From: Methanosphaera sp.
Lineage (GTDB): Archaea > Methanobacteriota > Methanobacteria > Methanobacteriales > Methanobacteriaceae
Direction of reading: 5' to 3'
Assembly (NCBI GenBank): GCA_017430835.1
Contig: JAFRMD010000020.1
Location: 1 to 37,749, forward strand
DNA length: 37,749 bases
Positions 17,259 to 25,507 of the stretch are shown here, piece after piece. The notes below the pieces were generated by a model. The model saw only the letters and a list, made by a program, of their open reading frames with translations. It ran no database searches and was not told the DNA's origin. Positions within the stretch are counted from its first letter, which is position 1; each line of letters opens with the position of its first letter. A program made the position numbers and the translations under genes.

Positions 17259-17828
17259 ATGTTGTTAGAATCCTTTGATTTTAAAAATAAATCCCATATA
17301 GAAATAACAAATTCAGACATATCAAGAAATGATATCATTACTTCCCTAACAAAAAACTATGAAATGATATATGACTTATACATTTCTAAAAAACTAAATA
17401 AACAAGCACCCCAAAGAAAAAGAAAAAAGAAAAAAACAACAAACAAGTATAAGAATATACTCATAGAAAACTCCTCGATAAATGTAGAGGATGTTATAAA
17501 AAGTTTAGAAAAACATGACCCCACTCAGAAGAATAATAACCAAAGCATTGTCGAAAAAAGGGAAGAAAATTCACAAAAAAGAAAAGATTTAGTACTTATA
17601 AACACTGCAACAATGGAAGAATTAAAACAAATTAAAGGATTATACTTATTACATGCAAAGAAAATAATACAAATGAGAGAATACCATAATTATATTGAAT
17701 CAGTTGATGATTTAATTAATAAAGTGGGAATAAAAGAAAACGAAGCAAATTTAATAAAAACACAAATAAAATTTGATAAGATTAAAAAACAAAAATCTCC
17801 AAATAGGGGTAGAATATTGGATTTATAA
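17259..17828 (+). CDS. Soluble protein with ComEA-type helix-hairpin-helix module
   Basis: A 189-residue protein without membrane segment. A very basic stretch (QRKRKKKKTTNKYK, about residues 52-65) could contact nucleic acid. Residues ~112-172 are a ComEA-type helix-hairpin-helix unit: LINTATMEELKQIKGL, then AKKIIQMREYHNYIESVDDL. The C-terminus is PNRGRILDL, matching the tail RRLDI of the 15384 gene. A TATA-like TTTAAATATAA (about 17228-17238) lies ~25 bp before the ATG with no ribosome site, so the transcript is probably leaderless. The 17841 gene follows after 12 bp and is likely co-transcribed. Confidence 0.72.
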   Translation: MLLESFDFKNKSHIEITNSDISRNDIITSLTKNYEMIYDLYISKKLNKQAPQRKRKKKKTTNKYKNILIENSSINVEDVIKSLEKHDPTQKNNNQSIVEKREENSQKRKDLVLINTATMEELKQIKGLYLLHAKKIIQMREYHNYIESVDDLINKVGIKENEANLIKTQIKFDKIKKQKSPNRGRILDL

Positions 17829-17840
17829 CACTTTTAGGAG

Positions 17841-18599
17841 ATGATTATAATAACTTTCAAACCATTAACACAACTAGATAAGTATCGGATAGAAATCAAT
17901 ACTCAACTACAAGAAGAGAATAACCTCAAACTAACAAATATAAAAGTATTTGACCAAAACGACATTATCATCACAGGACATATAATTTGTCAGAGCAAAA
18001 ACTTATATAAAGAAGTTGTAGTAGGCGCATACATGATTAAAGACAATAAAGTAATACAAACATCAGCATATGCATTAAAAACCAACGCTACAGGAAACTA
18101 CTTTAAACTAACATTCAACAACGAAGTATATGATAATATATACATCTACTCAGATTTAATAGAAAAATCTTTCGAAAAGGAAGATAATGAAGGATATTAT
18201 GATGAATCAGAGGAAGATGAAGATAGCATATCTGTTTCATTTAGTGTAGATGAAGACAGTGCTGATAATGAAACCCGGTCGATACTTAAAAAATTGGAAA
18301 AAAATATTGAACTTGGTTCATCCATGAAGGACATGGGTTTAAGTATTGATAACGTATTTTTAGAAAGTATTAGTGATTCATTATGGATATCTTGTGATTT
18401 ATATTCTGAAAACGAGGTTAATGAAGATTTTGATTTTTACTGTGAATTATTGGACAAAACTGATAGGATTAGGGGAAGCAATTATGAATTTATAGACTCA
18501 GATAAATTCATAAAATTTAGAAGCTGCAATTGGAACTATGAACATCGAAATATGAAAAAACTACATAAAATAAGGTTTTTTGTTAAAAAAATAGAATAA
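17841..18599 (+). CDS. Double beta-sandwich protein, paralogue of the gene at 11063
   Basis: A 252-residue soluble acidic protein. Its two halves are separated by an acidic linker (about residues 110-145, rich in Asp/Glu). It aligns by eye with the 11063 protein over both halves (GAYMIKDNKVI; KNIELGSSMKDMGLSIDN). It is co-transcribed with the helix-hairpin-helix gene at 17259, the only functional clue. The start is odd: a near-perfect ribosome site AGGAGATGAT spans 17836-17845 and overlaps the apparent ATG at 17841, leaving ATA codons at the usual distance. The annotated ATG may therefore not be the real start. No known function. Confidence 0.68.
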   Translation: MIIITFKPLTQLDKYRIEINTQLQEENNLKLTNIKVFDQNDIIITGHIICQSKNLYKEVVVGAYMIKDNKVIQTSAYALKTNATGNYFKLTFNNEVYDNIYIYSDLIEKSFEKEDNEGYYDESEEDEDSISVSFSVDEDSADNETRSILKKLEKNIELGSSMKDMGLSIDNVFLESISDSLWISCDLYSENEVNEDFDFYCELLDKTDRIRGSNYEFIDSDKFIKFRSCNWNYEHRNMKKLHKIRFFVKKIE

Positions 18600-18624
18600 A
18601 AATTGGGCTATGCTGTATTGAAAG

Positions 18625-19455
18625 TCAGTACTCCCTAGTAATTTTTATTGACTCTTTTTTAAAAATCTTCGTAACTTTTTTGAAATAATTTCCATGTTTA
18701 ATCCATGGATCACTATTGCGTCTACTTAAAATGTCGTATTTCAGTTCATCTTCTTGTCTGACAAGACTAAGGGTTGAACGTTCAACTTTTTGAAGATTTT
18801 CATAGCCTTGATATTCTTTATTGTTAGATGATAGTTTAATTACTGCATCCAGTTGCAAATCATAAAGATTACTTTCACCTTCATAAAATGAACTTTTACG
18901 AACATCATTTATAGTTTTATTAGTATATTTCAAAGAATCTTCAAATGGTGGATGTTCTGCAATGAATAGGATATAACTTATTAAGAAACGATCTTTTATT
19001 ATTTCACAATAATTCAAGTCTTTAATGTTGTTAATTATTGTTCTATTGGGATTTTTTACGTATATTTCTACTTCATCTAATTGTTGTTTGAAGTAATTAT
19101 ATACTTTTACAAAATGTTTTTGTCCCCTATATTCTGGTAAAACATAAATCTGATTTAAAACTAGAGCATCCTTTCGATAAATGTATAATGATGCAAAACC
19201 AACTATTTTCTCATCATCTTCATCAAATATTTCATATAAATAGAAAAACTGCTCATTATCTGGTATATAATATGATTCTTCCTGAATAGAATTATAAATC
19301 TCAATATAATCCTCTTTTAATACTTTAATAAGATTTTTGTTGTTAAAACCATTCTTATTTATTTCTGACCTTCTAACATTTGGTAAATCAGGAAGAAAAA
19401 CCTTATAATTATCATTAGAAAGTAAACGTTCTTTGTAAAACTTTTCATCATTCAT
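18625..19455 (-). CDS. GNAT-family N-acetyltransferase
   Basis: A 276-residue soluble protein. Residues ~85-150 contain the GNAT core: VGFASLYIY, then LNQIYVLPEYRGQKHFVKVY, in which the RGxxH stretch is the acetyl-CoA pyrophosphate-binding loop, followed by an amphipathic helix and a strand (VEIYVKNPN). The C-terminal ~120 residues do not match a family I know and may define the substrate. GNAT enzymes transfer acetyl or acyl groups to amines; the substrate cannot be predicted. AGAGG precedes the ATG. It is on the same strand as the ABC operon upstream, with a 68-bp gap, but is probably transcribed separately or as a read-through. Confidence 0.75.
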   Translation of the reverse strand: MNDEKFYKERLLSNDNYKVFLPDLPNVRRSEINKNGFNNKNLIKVLKEDYIEIYNSIQEESYYIPDNEQFFYLYEIFDEDDEKIVGFASLYIYRKDALVLNQIYVLPEYRGQKHFVKVYNYFKQQLDEVEIYVKNPNRTIINNIKDLNYCEIIKDRFLISYILFIAEHPPFEDSLKYTNKTINDVRKSSFYEGESNLYDLQLDAVIKLSSNNKEYQGYENLQKVERSTLSLVRQEDELKYDILSRRNSDPWIKHGNYFKKVTKIFKKESIKITREY

Positions 19456-19523
19456 ATTAACAAAACCTCTATTACTAATATTGATATAAAATGGACTTCC
19501 AAAAGCATAATTTTATGATTGAC

Positions 19524-20228
19524 TCATAACTTTAGTTCGGTAATTTTTTTAGGCATCCTATTTACGGTAATACTCTCAATTTTTCCGTTTTTGATTCTTA
19601 TTGTCTTGTCTGCTGCTGATGAGAGAAGTGTATTGTGTGTTATGACTATGACAGTAGTATCATCTTTATTGCTCATTTCCTGTAGCATGTTTAAAATTAA
19701 GGCACCCGTTTTTGAGTCTAGTGCTCCTGTAGGTTCATCACACAAAAGCATGGTGGGCTGTTTGGCGATTGCCCTTGCAATTGATACCCTTTGCTGTTCT
19801 CCACCTGACAGTTGTGATGGAAACTTGTCGGCATATTCCTTTAGGCCAACATTATCCAGTAATTCAGAGACATCAATATCTAAATCAACTACTTCCTTCA
19901 TTAGTTCAATGTTTTCCCCAGCAGTCAAATTGGGTATCAGATTATAGGACTGAAAGATGAAACCAACATTCTCTGCCCTATATTTTGTAAGTTCTTTGTC
20001 ATCATATAATTCTATATGATTTCCGTTGACTATTATTTCACCAGATGTTACTGAATCAAGTCCTCCTAAAAGATTTAAAAGTGTTGATTTTCCAGCACCA
20101 GATGGTCCAAGAATTACTACAAATTCTCCCTTATTTATTTTAAAGTTTATATTGTCAAGAGCTTTTAAAAAGGAATCTCCTGATTCATAGATTTTGTAGA
20201 TATTTTTGAATTCAATTATTGTTTCCAT
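19524..20228 (-). CDS. ABC transporter ATP-binding protein, MacB/LolD type
   Basis: A 234-residue ATPase with every expected motif in order: Walker A GPSGAGKST, Q-loop FQSYNL, signature LSGGEQQRVSIARA, Walker B MLLCDEP and the H-loop ITHN. These features place it with the MacB/LolD/FtsE group that works with FtsX-like permeases. The ATG at 20228 is preferred over an upstream in-frame GTG at 20243 because a GGTGGGAG site lies ahead of it. The permease gene ends about 20 bp upstream of this start, so the two are one operon. The pair exports or releases lipids, peptides or macrolide-like molecules in known systems; the cargo here is unknown. Confidence 0.93.
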   Translation of the reverse strand: METIIEFKNIYKIYESGDSFLKALDNINFKINKGEFVVILGPSGAGKSTLLNLLGGLDSVTSGEIIVNGNHIELYDDKELTKYRAENVGFIFQSYNLIPNLTAGENIELMKEVVDLDIDVSELLDNVGLKEYADKFPSQLSGGEQQRVSIARAIAKQPTMLLCDEPTGALDSKTGALILNMLQEMSNKDDTTVIVITHNTLLSSAADKTIRIKNGKIESITVNRMPKKITELKL

Positions 20229-20249
20229 GAAGATTACTCCCACCTTTTT

Positions 20250-22517
20250 CTAATAATTAAGATAATCCACCATATTTAAATTTTTTATTTTATGTGAATA
20301 GTATATAGTCATTATTATTGACATGGCCATTATTAATGTAAATATAATTGCCAGATTTGTAACTGATATTGACGGTACCAGATATATGTTATCTCCAAAT
20401 GCAGGCATCATTATTGAGAGAATGCAATAACCTATAGGTATTCCCAGTAAAAAACCAATTAATGCTAGAAATATGCTTTGTGTGGCAAATAATTTTGTTA
20501 AACTTTCACTTTCAAAGCCTAAAGTTTTAAGTGTTGCTATCTCTTTTTCCATTTCCGTGAAAGATTGTAAACTTATATTATATAGAATTACTATTACCAA
20601 TATTAATCCTAAAATTACCATTGCCATGATTATCATCATAGAAGTTTCTTCCATCTTATCCCAATCTTTTATAAGGTCATTTTTATAAACTGTTGTAATG
20701 CCGTCAATATCATCACTGACGTGCTGTTTTGTAATAATGCTTGTTGGAGTAAAATTTAAACCTAATTCTCTAAATTTGTTTGGTGACATTACAATTCCCT
20801 GAAGATAAGGGCTGGTATGAATTTTGTCAATTCTGATTTTTACCTTTTTACCAGAATCCATAAGTTTACATTCAATTGTGTCACCCGTACTGATATTCAA
20901 TATTTTTGCCTTTTTTTTCGAAATGGATATTTCATTGTCGGGAATTGTTATCCTTTTATGGTTGTCATCCGTCATCGTGATTAAATCCGACTCTTCTAAA
21001 ACCATCATTGGTGCTGTTTCTGTTTCATTGCCCAATATTTCAATGGATTTTTCCATTATTGGTGTTCCATTAACTTTATGTGCAATAGATTCTATTTGTG
21101 ATAGGTTGAGATTGTCTTCTATTATCATTTTGGATTCAAAATGATTAACATCATCAAAATACCAATCTTTTGCATCATCTATACCCTCATATATTCCAAG
21201 TCCTGAAATTAAAAGTACAGTACAGCCGATTACTCCAAGAATTGTTGTTACTGTTCTGAATTTGTTTCTTTTAATGTTCCTGTAATTCCATCGTATATTG
21301 AATGATAGTTTTTTCCAGATTTTTAACTTTTCAACATATGATGAAGTTGTTGCCGTTGGTATTTTTGGGTTTAATATAATGGAAGGTTCTTCATTGGTAA
21401 TGTTTTTAATTGAATAGTATGAAACAATGAGTGATATTGCTCCCATGAGGATTACCAGAATTATGGAATTTGTTAGTCCTACTGTATTCCAGTAGGGATA
21501 TTTGAAATAAAGTGTCCTTGATGGATTTGCAAGCATGTGAAAAACAACTGGTCCCAGGGTTACTCCCAATACAGATGCAATTGTCACCAATAAAAAGCCG
21601 GGCAACATATAAGGTATGGCTATTTTATTGTTATTAAATCCGTTTGCTTTAAGGATACCTATCTGATACCTTTGATGTGAAATAATTCTTTTCATGGTTG
21701 TTGAAAGCATGAGCATTGAAATGATTATGAAGAGAGGTGGAAAAAGTGATGATAACGATCTTTGTTGATTGTTTGATTCTTTAACAACCATTACACTATG
21801 CTGATTGGATCTATCAATAAATGAGGTAAAATATCCCTCTAAACGAAAAGACAAGAGTTTCAAATACATTTCTGGCGTTCCATCAAATTTGACGTTGAGT
21901 ACATTATATGGAATGTTATCTGATGGATATGCATTATGTGACAGGTAAGCAAAACCGTTTGAAGTATGGTTTGGTAGTGTTGCAGTTATTGGCATTACAT
22001 AAACGTATTCGGGTGAATAACCCAATCCTCTGATGTTCTTTTTGATTTGTATACCATTGCTTTCAAATGTTATATCATCTCCGACTGTTAAATTTCTGGC
22101 ATCGGCAAAACTTTTATCAATCCATACTCCTTCAGAATCATCAATGTCCAATTTTTTTCCTTCAACTAAATAGAATTTGGATATTGTGTTGTTTTCGACG
22201 AAATGCAATATGATATCCGGTTTGTCTTCAAGTATTGCCTGTGAATCCACAACCAGGTGTCTTTCCATTTGAGTGGTTGCACCCAGATGGTCCACATAAT
22301 ATAGAAATTCGTCGACAAGATTATTTGAATATATCCATCCGTCAGCCAAATTGCTTTCTTCATAATAGTTATCCATTGTTGTTTCAAAGCTTGTTGTTTC
22401 CACATACATTCCCGAGAATACAAAAACCCCTATAAATGCCATTAAGAAAATGGATATGAACTGCACTTTATAGTTTACAATGTCCCTAAACATTTTTCTT
22501 TTAAGCATTTTTTCCAC
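20250..22517 (-). CDS. FtsX-like ABC permease with two FtsX domains
   Basis: A 755-residue membrane protein. An N-terminal membrane segment (~18-40) is followed by a large extracytoplasmic domain, an FtsX domain with three to four segments (~260-400), a second segment and outer domain (~425-620), and a second FtsX domain (~625-755, with EMEKEIATLKTLGFES, the coupling helix typical of the family). This duplicated arrangement corresponds to a complete permease of the MacB-like superfamily. TTGGAGTGG lies upstream of the ATG. It forms an operon with the ATPase at 19524. A pair of such transporters typically handles lipoproteins, antimicrobial peptides or surface components. Confidence 0.9.
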   Translation of the reverse strand: MEKMLKRKMFRDIVNYKVQFISIFLMAFIGVFVFSGMYVETTSFETTMDNYYEESNLADGWIYSNNLVDEFLYYVDHLGATTQMERHLVVDSQAILEDKPDIILHFVENNTISKFYLVEGKKLDIDDSEGVWIDKSFADARNLTVGDDITFESNGIQIKKNIRGLGYSPEYVYVMPITATLPNHTSNGFAYLSHNAYPSDNIPYNVLNVKFDGTPEMYLKLLSFRLEGYFTSFIDRSNQHSVMVVKESNNQQRSLSSLFPPLFIIISMLMLSTTMKRIISHQRYQIGILKANGFNNNKIAIPYMLPGFLLVTIASVLGVTLGPVVFHMLANPSRTLYFKYPYWNTVGLTNSIILVILMGAISLIVSYYSIKNITNEEPSIILNPKIPTATTSSYVEKLKIWKKLSFNIRWNYRNIKRNKFRTVTTILGVIGCTVLLISGLGIYEGIDDAKDWYFDDVNHFESKMIIEDNLNLSQIESIAHKVNGTPIMEKSIEILGNETETAPMMVLEESDLITMTDDNHKRITIPDNEISISKKKAKILNISTGDTIECKLMDSGKKVKIRIDKIHTSPYLQGIVMSPNKFRELGLNFTPTSIITKQHVSDDIDGITTVYKNDLIKDWDKMEETSMMIIMAMVILGLILVIVILYNISLQSFTEMEKEIATLKTLGFESESLTKLFATQSIFLALIGFLLGIPIGYCILSIMMPAFGDNIYLVPSISVTNLAIIFTLIMAMSIIMTIYYSHKIKNLNMVDYLNY

Positions 22518-23043
22518 TCCAAATAAATAATATTATTCAATAATTATTTTTTTTACTTATATGAAAGTATTTTTTTATATCAAAAACAGTTTTATTCAAA
22601 AATCTATTTTTAAAGAACTGCTTCAATATTAATACTTTGAAATGATTGAAATATATATTGTTTTTATATATATAATCCCTTATTAGAATAGTTTTTCCTT
22701 TTATTTACTTGTCAAAAGATATATTTGTAGCTTTTCACAATGTGGTTGAAAATTTATATATTAAACTTATTAAAATTGATTGTTTTAAAAAACATAAACA
22801 TATTAATTTATTAAAATCATTAAGGATGTACAATAATCATAGGAAAATAATTCTCTTATTATCTCAGAGCATTATTGAAAGTATATAAAAATACTTAAAA
22901 TAACTTTGTCAAACTCATATAATATTAGAACTTTTTTATTTATAGTAATGGGAATTTAAAATAATTCTTTAAAAATCTTTAGTAAAATTAATTAATTATT
23001 TTAATCTTAAATTTAATTGGTAAAAAGATTAGGAGGTATTTTT
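22518..23043. other. AT-rich divergent promoter region
   Basis: This separates the leftward FtsX/ABC operon from the rightward Ser-rich gene. A TATA-like ATTTATATATTAAA occurs near 22749-22762. A 20-codon frame from ATG 22826 (MYNNHRKIILLL...) has no convincing ribosome site. I see no RNA gene, riboswitch or strong repeat, so it is mostly promoter and leader sequence. Confidence 0.5.
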
Positions 23044-23448
23044 ATGCGAACAAAAAATGTGGCATTATTAGTAATTATTGCTATCATAATAGTTTCTATA
23101 GGTGTATTTGCTGGAACAAAATTAATATCTTCATTAAATCAAACTAATAATACAACAAATAATAGTGATTTAAATGATTCCATAAATTCTGTAAATGCTA
23201 CTAACACAAATAATACAAATACCAGTACTGTTACAACAACTAAAAAATCGTCTTCAAGTAGTTCAAATAAGAAAAGTTCTTCTAGTTCTGATAGTTCACC
23301 AAGTAGTGGAACTTATAAGGGAGTTCAGTATGAAACTCACTCTGGCGGATACCCATATTACAGTCCACAATCCGGAAAAACTTATAACAATAAAAAAGAA
23401 GAAATTAATGATTTGAAAAAAGCTATTGATAGTGGAATTGCTGATTAA
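23044..23448 (+). CDS. Small membrane-anchored Ser/Asn/Thr-rich surface protein
   Basis: A 134-residue protein. Residues ~7-28 are an N-terminal hydrophobic anchor or signal (LLVIIAIIIVSIGVFAG). Residues 35-95 are an Asn/Thr/Ser-rich stalk with runs of Ser. Residues ~96-134 form a short compact domain (YKGVQYETHSGGYPYYSPQSG) with no recognised family. The ATG at 23044 has an excellent AGGAGGT site, unlike the ATG at 23017. A hairpin terminator at 23540-23562 lies downstream. It is probably a surface protein whose small C-terminal domain faces outside. Confidence 0.75.
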   Translation: MRTKNVALLVIIAIIIVSIGVFAGTKLISSLNQTNNTTNNSDLNDSINSVNATNTNNTNTSTVTTTKKSSSSSSNKKSSSSSDSSPSSGTYKGVQYETHSGGYPYYSPQSGKTYNNKKEEINDLKKAIDSGIAD

Positions 23449-23539
23449 TAATTTAATTAAATAAGATTAAAGTATTAATAATAATTTTAAACTATTTAAT
23501 AGAACATTTAATAAGAGTTTCATTAATTGAAAATTAGAT

Positions 23540-23562
23540 TGTAATAGTATTACACTATTACA
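23540..23562. terminator. Hairpin between convergent genes
   Basis: TGTAATAGT (23540-23548) and ACTATTACA (23554-23562) are exact 9-bp complements with a 5-base loop, followed after 12 bp by a T7 tract on the plus strand. It separates the Ser-rich gene from xseB and likely ends transcription in at least the rightward direction. Confidence 0.6.
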
Positions 23563-23610
23563 TTTCATAAACTATTTTTTTAAAATAAATAATATAGATT
23601 TCTAGTGCTA

Positions 23611-23832
23611 TTACTGATTGTTGACATTGAAATCTACTAGATCACCATTTTCTTCTACTATTTTTGCAATTGAATCTTCTGCTTTTGTTAATTTTTCGTT
23701 ACATACTTTAACTAGTTGCATTGCATTGTTAAATTCGTTTATTGCATCATCTAGTGGTACGTCTCCTTTTTCTAGTTTTTCTACTATTTCCTCTAGTTGT
23801 TCTAAACTTTCTTCGAATGTTATATTATCCAT
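23611..23832 (-). CDS. xseB: Exodeoxyribonuclease VII small subunit
   Basis: A 73-residue all-helical protein matching XseB in length and motifs: FEESLEQLEEIVEKLEKGDV, then LDDAINEFNNAMQLVKVC. XseB binds XseA to make exonuclease VII, which cuts single-stranded DNA from both ends to short oligonucleotides in the cytoplasm. The ATG directly follows the TAA of xseA (no gap), and its ribosome site AAAGGTGAT is inside the last codons of xseA, so the two are translationally coupled. Confidence 0.92.
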   Translation of the reverse strand: MDNITFEESLEQLEEIVEKLEKGDVPLDDAINEFNNAMQLVKVCNEKLTKAEDSIAKIVEENGDLVDFNVNNQ

Positions 23833-25086
23833 TTATATCACCTTTGCATTTATGTTTCCATCATCAAATTCAACGATTATTTCGTCTCCAATTTTTACTT
23901 CATTTTTTGATGAAATAACTCTTTCATTCTTTTTGGTTATTGAATATCCTCTTTTTAGTGTTAGTAGGGGATTAAGTATTTCAAGTTTAGTAAGATTTTT
24001 ATGAAATAAGTCCTTTTTATTTTTTATAATTGTTTCGGGTTTTTTAAGAACTATTGAGTTTTCTATTTTATTTAACTTGTTTTTATTATTGTTTATTATT
24101 GTCTTTGAGGTTAAATCAAACCTTCCAATAAGATTATCCAAATGCATTCTTTTTATGTTATATATAGTTTCAGGGTTTTTAAGCACTTGTTTTTTAGATA
24201 TTTGTTCCAGTTTGATTCTGTTTTGTATTATTTTATCATTCATACTGTTTTCCAGACGAGCTTTTAACTGGTTTACTTTGTATTCTAATTCTTTATTATC
24301 TGGTACTGCAAATTCAGCTGCTGCCGTTGGTGTTGGTGCTCTTTGGTCAGCAACAAAGTCGGATATTGTATAATCAATTTCATGTCCGACTGCACTTATT
24401 ACAGGAATTTCACAATCGTATATTGCTCGTGCTACCATTTCCTCATTGAATGGCCATAAGTCTTCAATGCTTCCACCACCACGACCAACGATTAGTGTAT
24501 CAATATCAAATTCTTGTGCATGTTTTATTTGTTGTACAATTTCAAATTTGGCTAATTCACCCTGAACTAGTGTAGAAAATACTAAAACTTGACATTTGGG
24601 ATATCTTCTTTGTATTGTTGTAATAATGTCCCTTATTGCTGCTCCTGTTTGTGCCGTTACTACTCCAATTTTATCGGGATATTTTGGTATAGGTTTTTTA
24701 TGTGATTTGTCAAACAATCCCTCTTTTTCCAGTTTCTTTTTTAGTTGTTCAAATGCTATATGTAATTCTCCGATTCCATCTTTTTCCATTCTTGAAGCGA
24801 TTAATTGGTATTTCCCATTTTTTTCGTATACTTCTATTTTTCCTGTGATGAAAACTCTCATTCCATCTTCAGGTTCAAATTTTAGGTAACCTTTATATCC
24901 TTTGAACATTACTGCACTTAATTGACTTGTGGAATCTTTTAGTGTGAAGTAACTGTGTCCACTGGGGTAGGTTTTATAGTTTGATATTTCACCTCTTATG
25001 TATATATTTTGTAAATTAAGGTCATTTTTTAATTTACTGTTAATATATGCATTTATTTGTGATACTGTGACGTATTCTTCATTCAT
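23833..25086 (-). CDS. xseA: Exodeoxyribonuclease VII large subunit
   Basis: A 417-residue catalytic subunit. Residues ~5-100 are an OB-fold (YIRGEISNYKTYPSGHSYFT). The central nuclease domain carries PDKIGVVTAQTGAAIRDII, LIVGRGGGSIEDLWPFNEE, VISAVGHEIDYTISDFVADQ and RAPTPTAAAE, all family signatures. The C-terminal coiled region binds XseB. Length and motifs are normal. GGTGA precedes the ATG. Exonuclease VII is a bacterial-type enzyme found in some methanogens, probably by lateral transfer. It acts on single-stranded DNA in repair and recombination. It forms a two-gene operon with xseB. Confidence 0.95.
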   Translation of the reverse strand: MNEEYVTVSQINAYINSKLKNDLNLQNIYIRGEISNYKTYPSGHSYFTLKDSTSQLSAVMFKGYKGYLKFEPEDGMRVFITGKIEVYEKNGKYQLIASRMEKDGIGELHIAFEQLKKKLEKEGLFDKSHKKPIPKYPDKIGVVTAQTGAAIRDIITTIQRRYPKCQVLVFSTLVQGELAKFEIVQQIKHAQEFDIDTLIVGRGGGSIEDLWPFNEEMVARAIYDCEIPVISAVGHEIDYTISDFVADQRAPTPTAAAEFAVPDNKELEYKVNQLKARLENSMNDKIIQNRIKLEQISKKQVLKNPETIYNIKRMHLDNLIGRFDLTSKTIINNNKNKLNKIENSIVLKKPETIIKNKKDLFHKNLTKLEILNPLLTLKRGYSITKKNERVISSKNEVKIGDEIIVEFDDGNINAKVI

Positions 25087-25308
25087 ACATTCACCACATT
25101 TTTTTTACTTTTTATATTATTATTTGTAGGAGGTTTAATTTATTTTTTTAATTATTGGAGTTTAGTTTCTTGTATTATATATTTAATATTTTTTTGAAAA
25201 ATCCGTTTGAATATTTTTTAATAAATTTGTTAACGGTGTTATTTTTTCTTATATTTATCATTATTATATATGACAATTTCCTTTTTTTTTAAATATTTTA
25301 TTTATACT

Positions 25309-25338
25309 TTTCTAATGATTCATTAAAAACATTAGAAA
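25309..25338. repeat. Inverted repeat upstream of the Cna-B adhesin
   Basis: TTTCTAATG (25309-25317) and CATTAGAAA (25330-25338) are exact 9-bp complements with a 12-base loop. It is upstream of the likely promoter, so it may be an operator or the terminator of some leftward or rightward transcript rather than part of the mRNA leader. Confidence 0.5.
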
Positions 25339-25344
25339 TTATTA

Positions 25345-25361
25345 TAAAGCGTAATGCTTTA
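25345..25361. repeat. Short palindrome upstream of the Cna-B adhesin
   Basis: TAAAGC (25345-25350), a 5-base spacer, and GCTTTA (25356-25361). It sits 15-20 bp upstream of a TATA-like ACTATAAATATTAA, which is where an activator or repressor of the adhesin could bind. Confidence 0.4.
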
Positions 25362-25507
25362 ATTATTTAGAAAACTATAAATATTAATGGGATTAAAAAT
25401 ACTTTTAAGTTATTATATACGATTATTCGAATTTAGTAACATGATGATTTTTTTATAATTTTTTAACATCTGAATTAAAAAACAGTTAAAAAGGAGGAAA
25501 AATCACA

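Larger units (their letters stand above)
25087..25507. other. Long AT-rich region upstream of the Cna-B adhesin
   Basis: No gene is visible on either strand. It holds the promoters of xseA (left) and of the adhesin (right) and two inverted repeats, described separately at 25309-25338 and 25345-25361. Candidate TATA boxes for the adhesin are near 25374-25384 and 25412-25425, which would give a 5' leader of roughly 70-110 nt. Confidence 0.55.

Noticed and set aside
22826..22888. A 20-codon frame in the divergent region (MYNNHRKIILLL)
   Set aside because: It has no convincing ribosome site or known homology; random frames of this size are expected.
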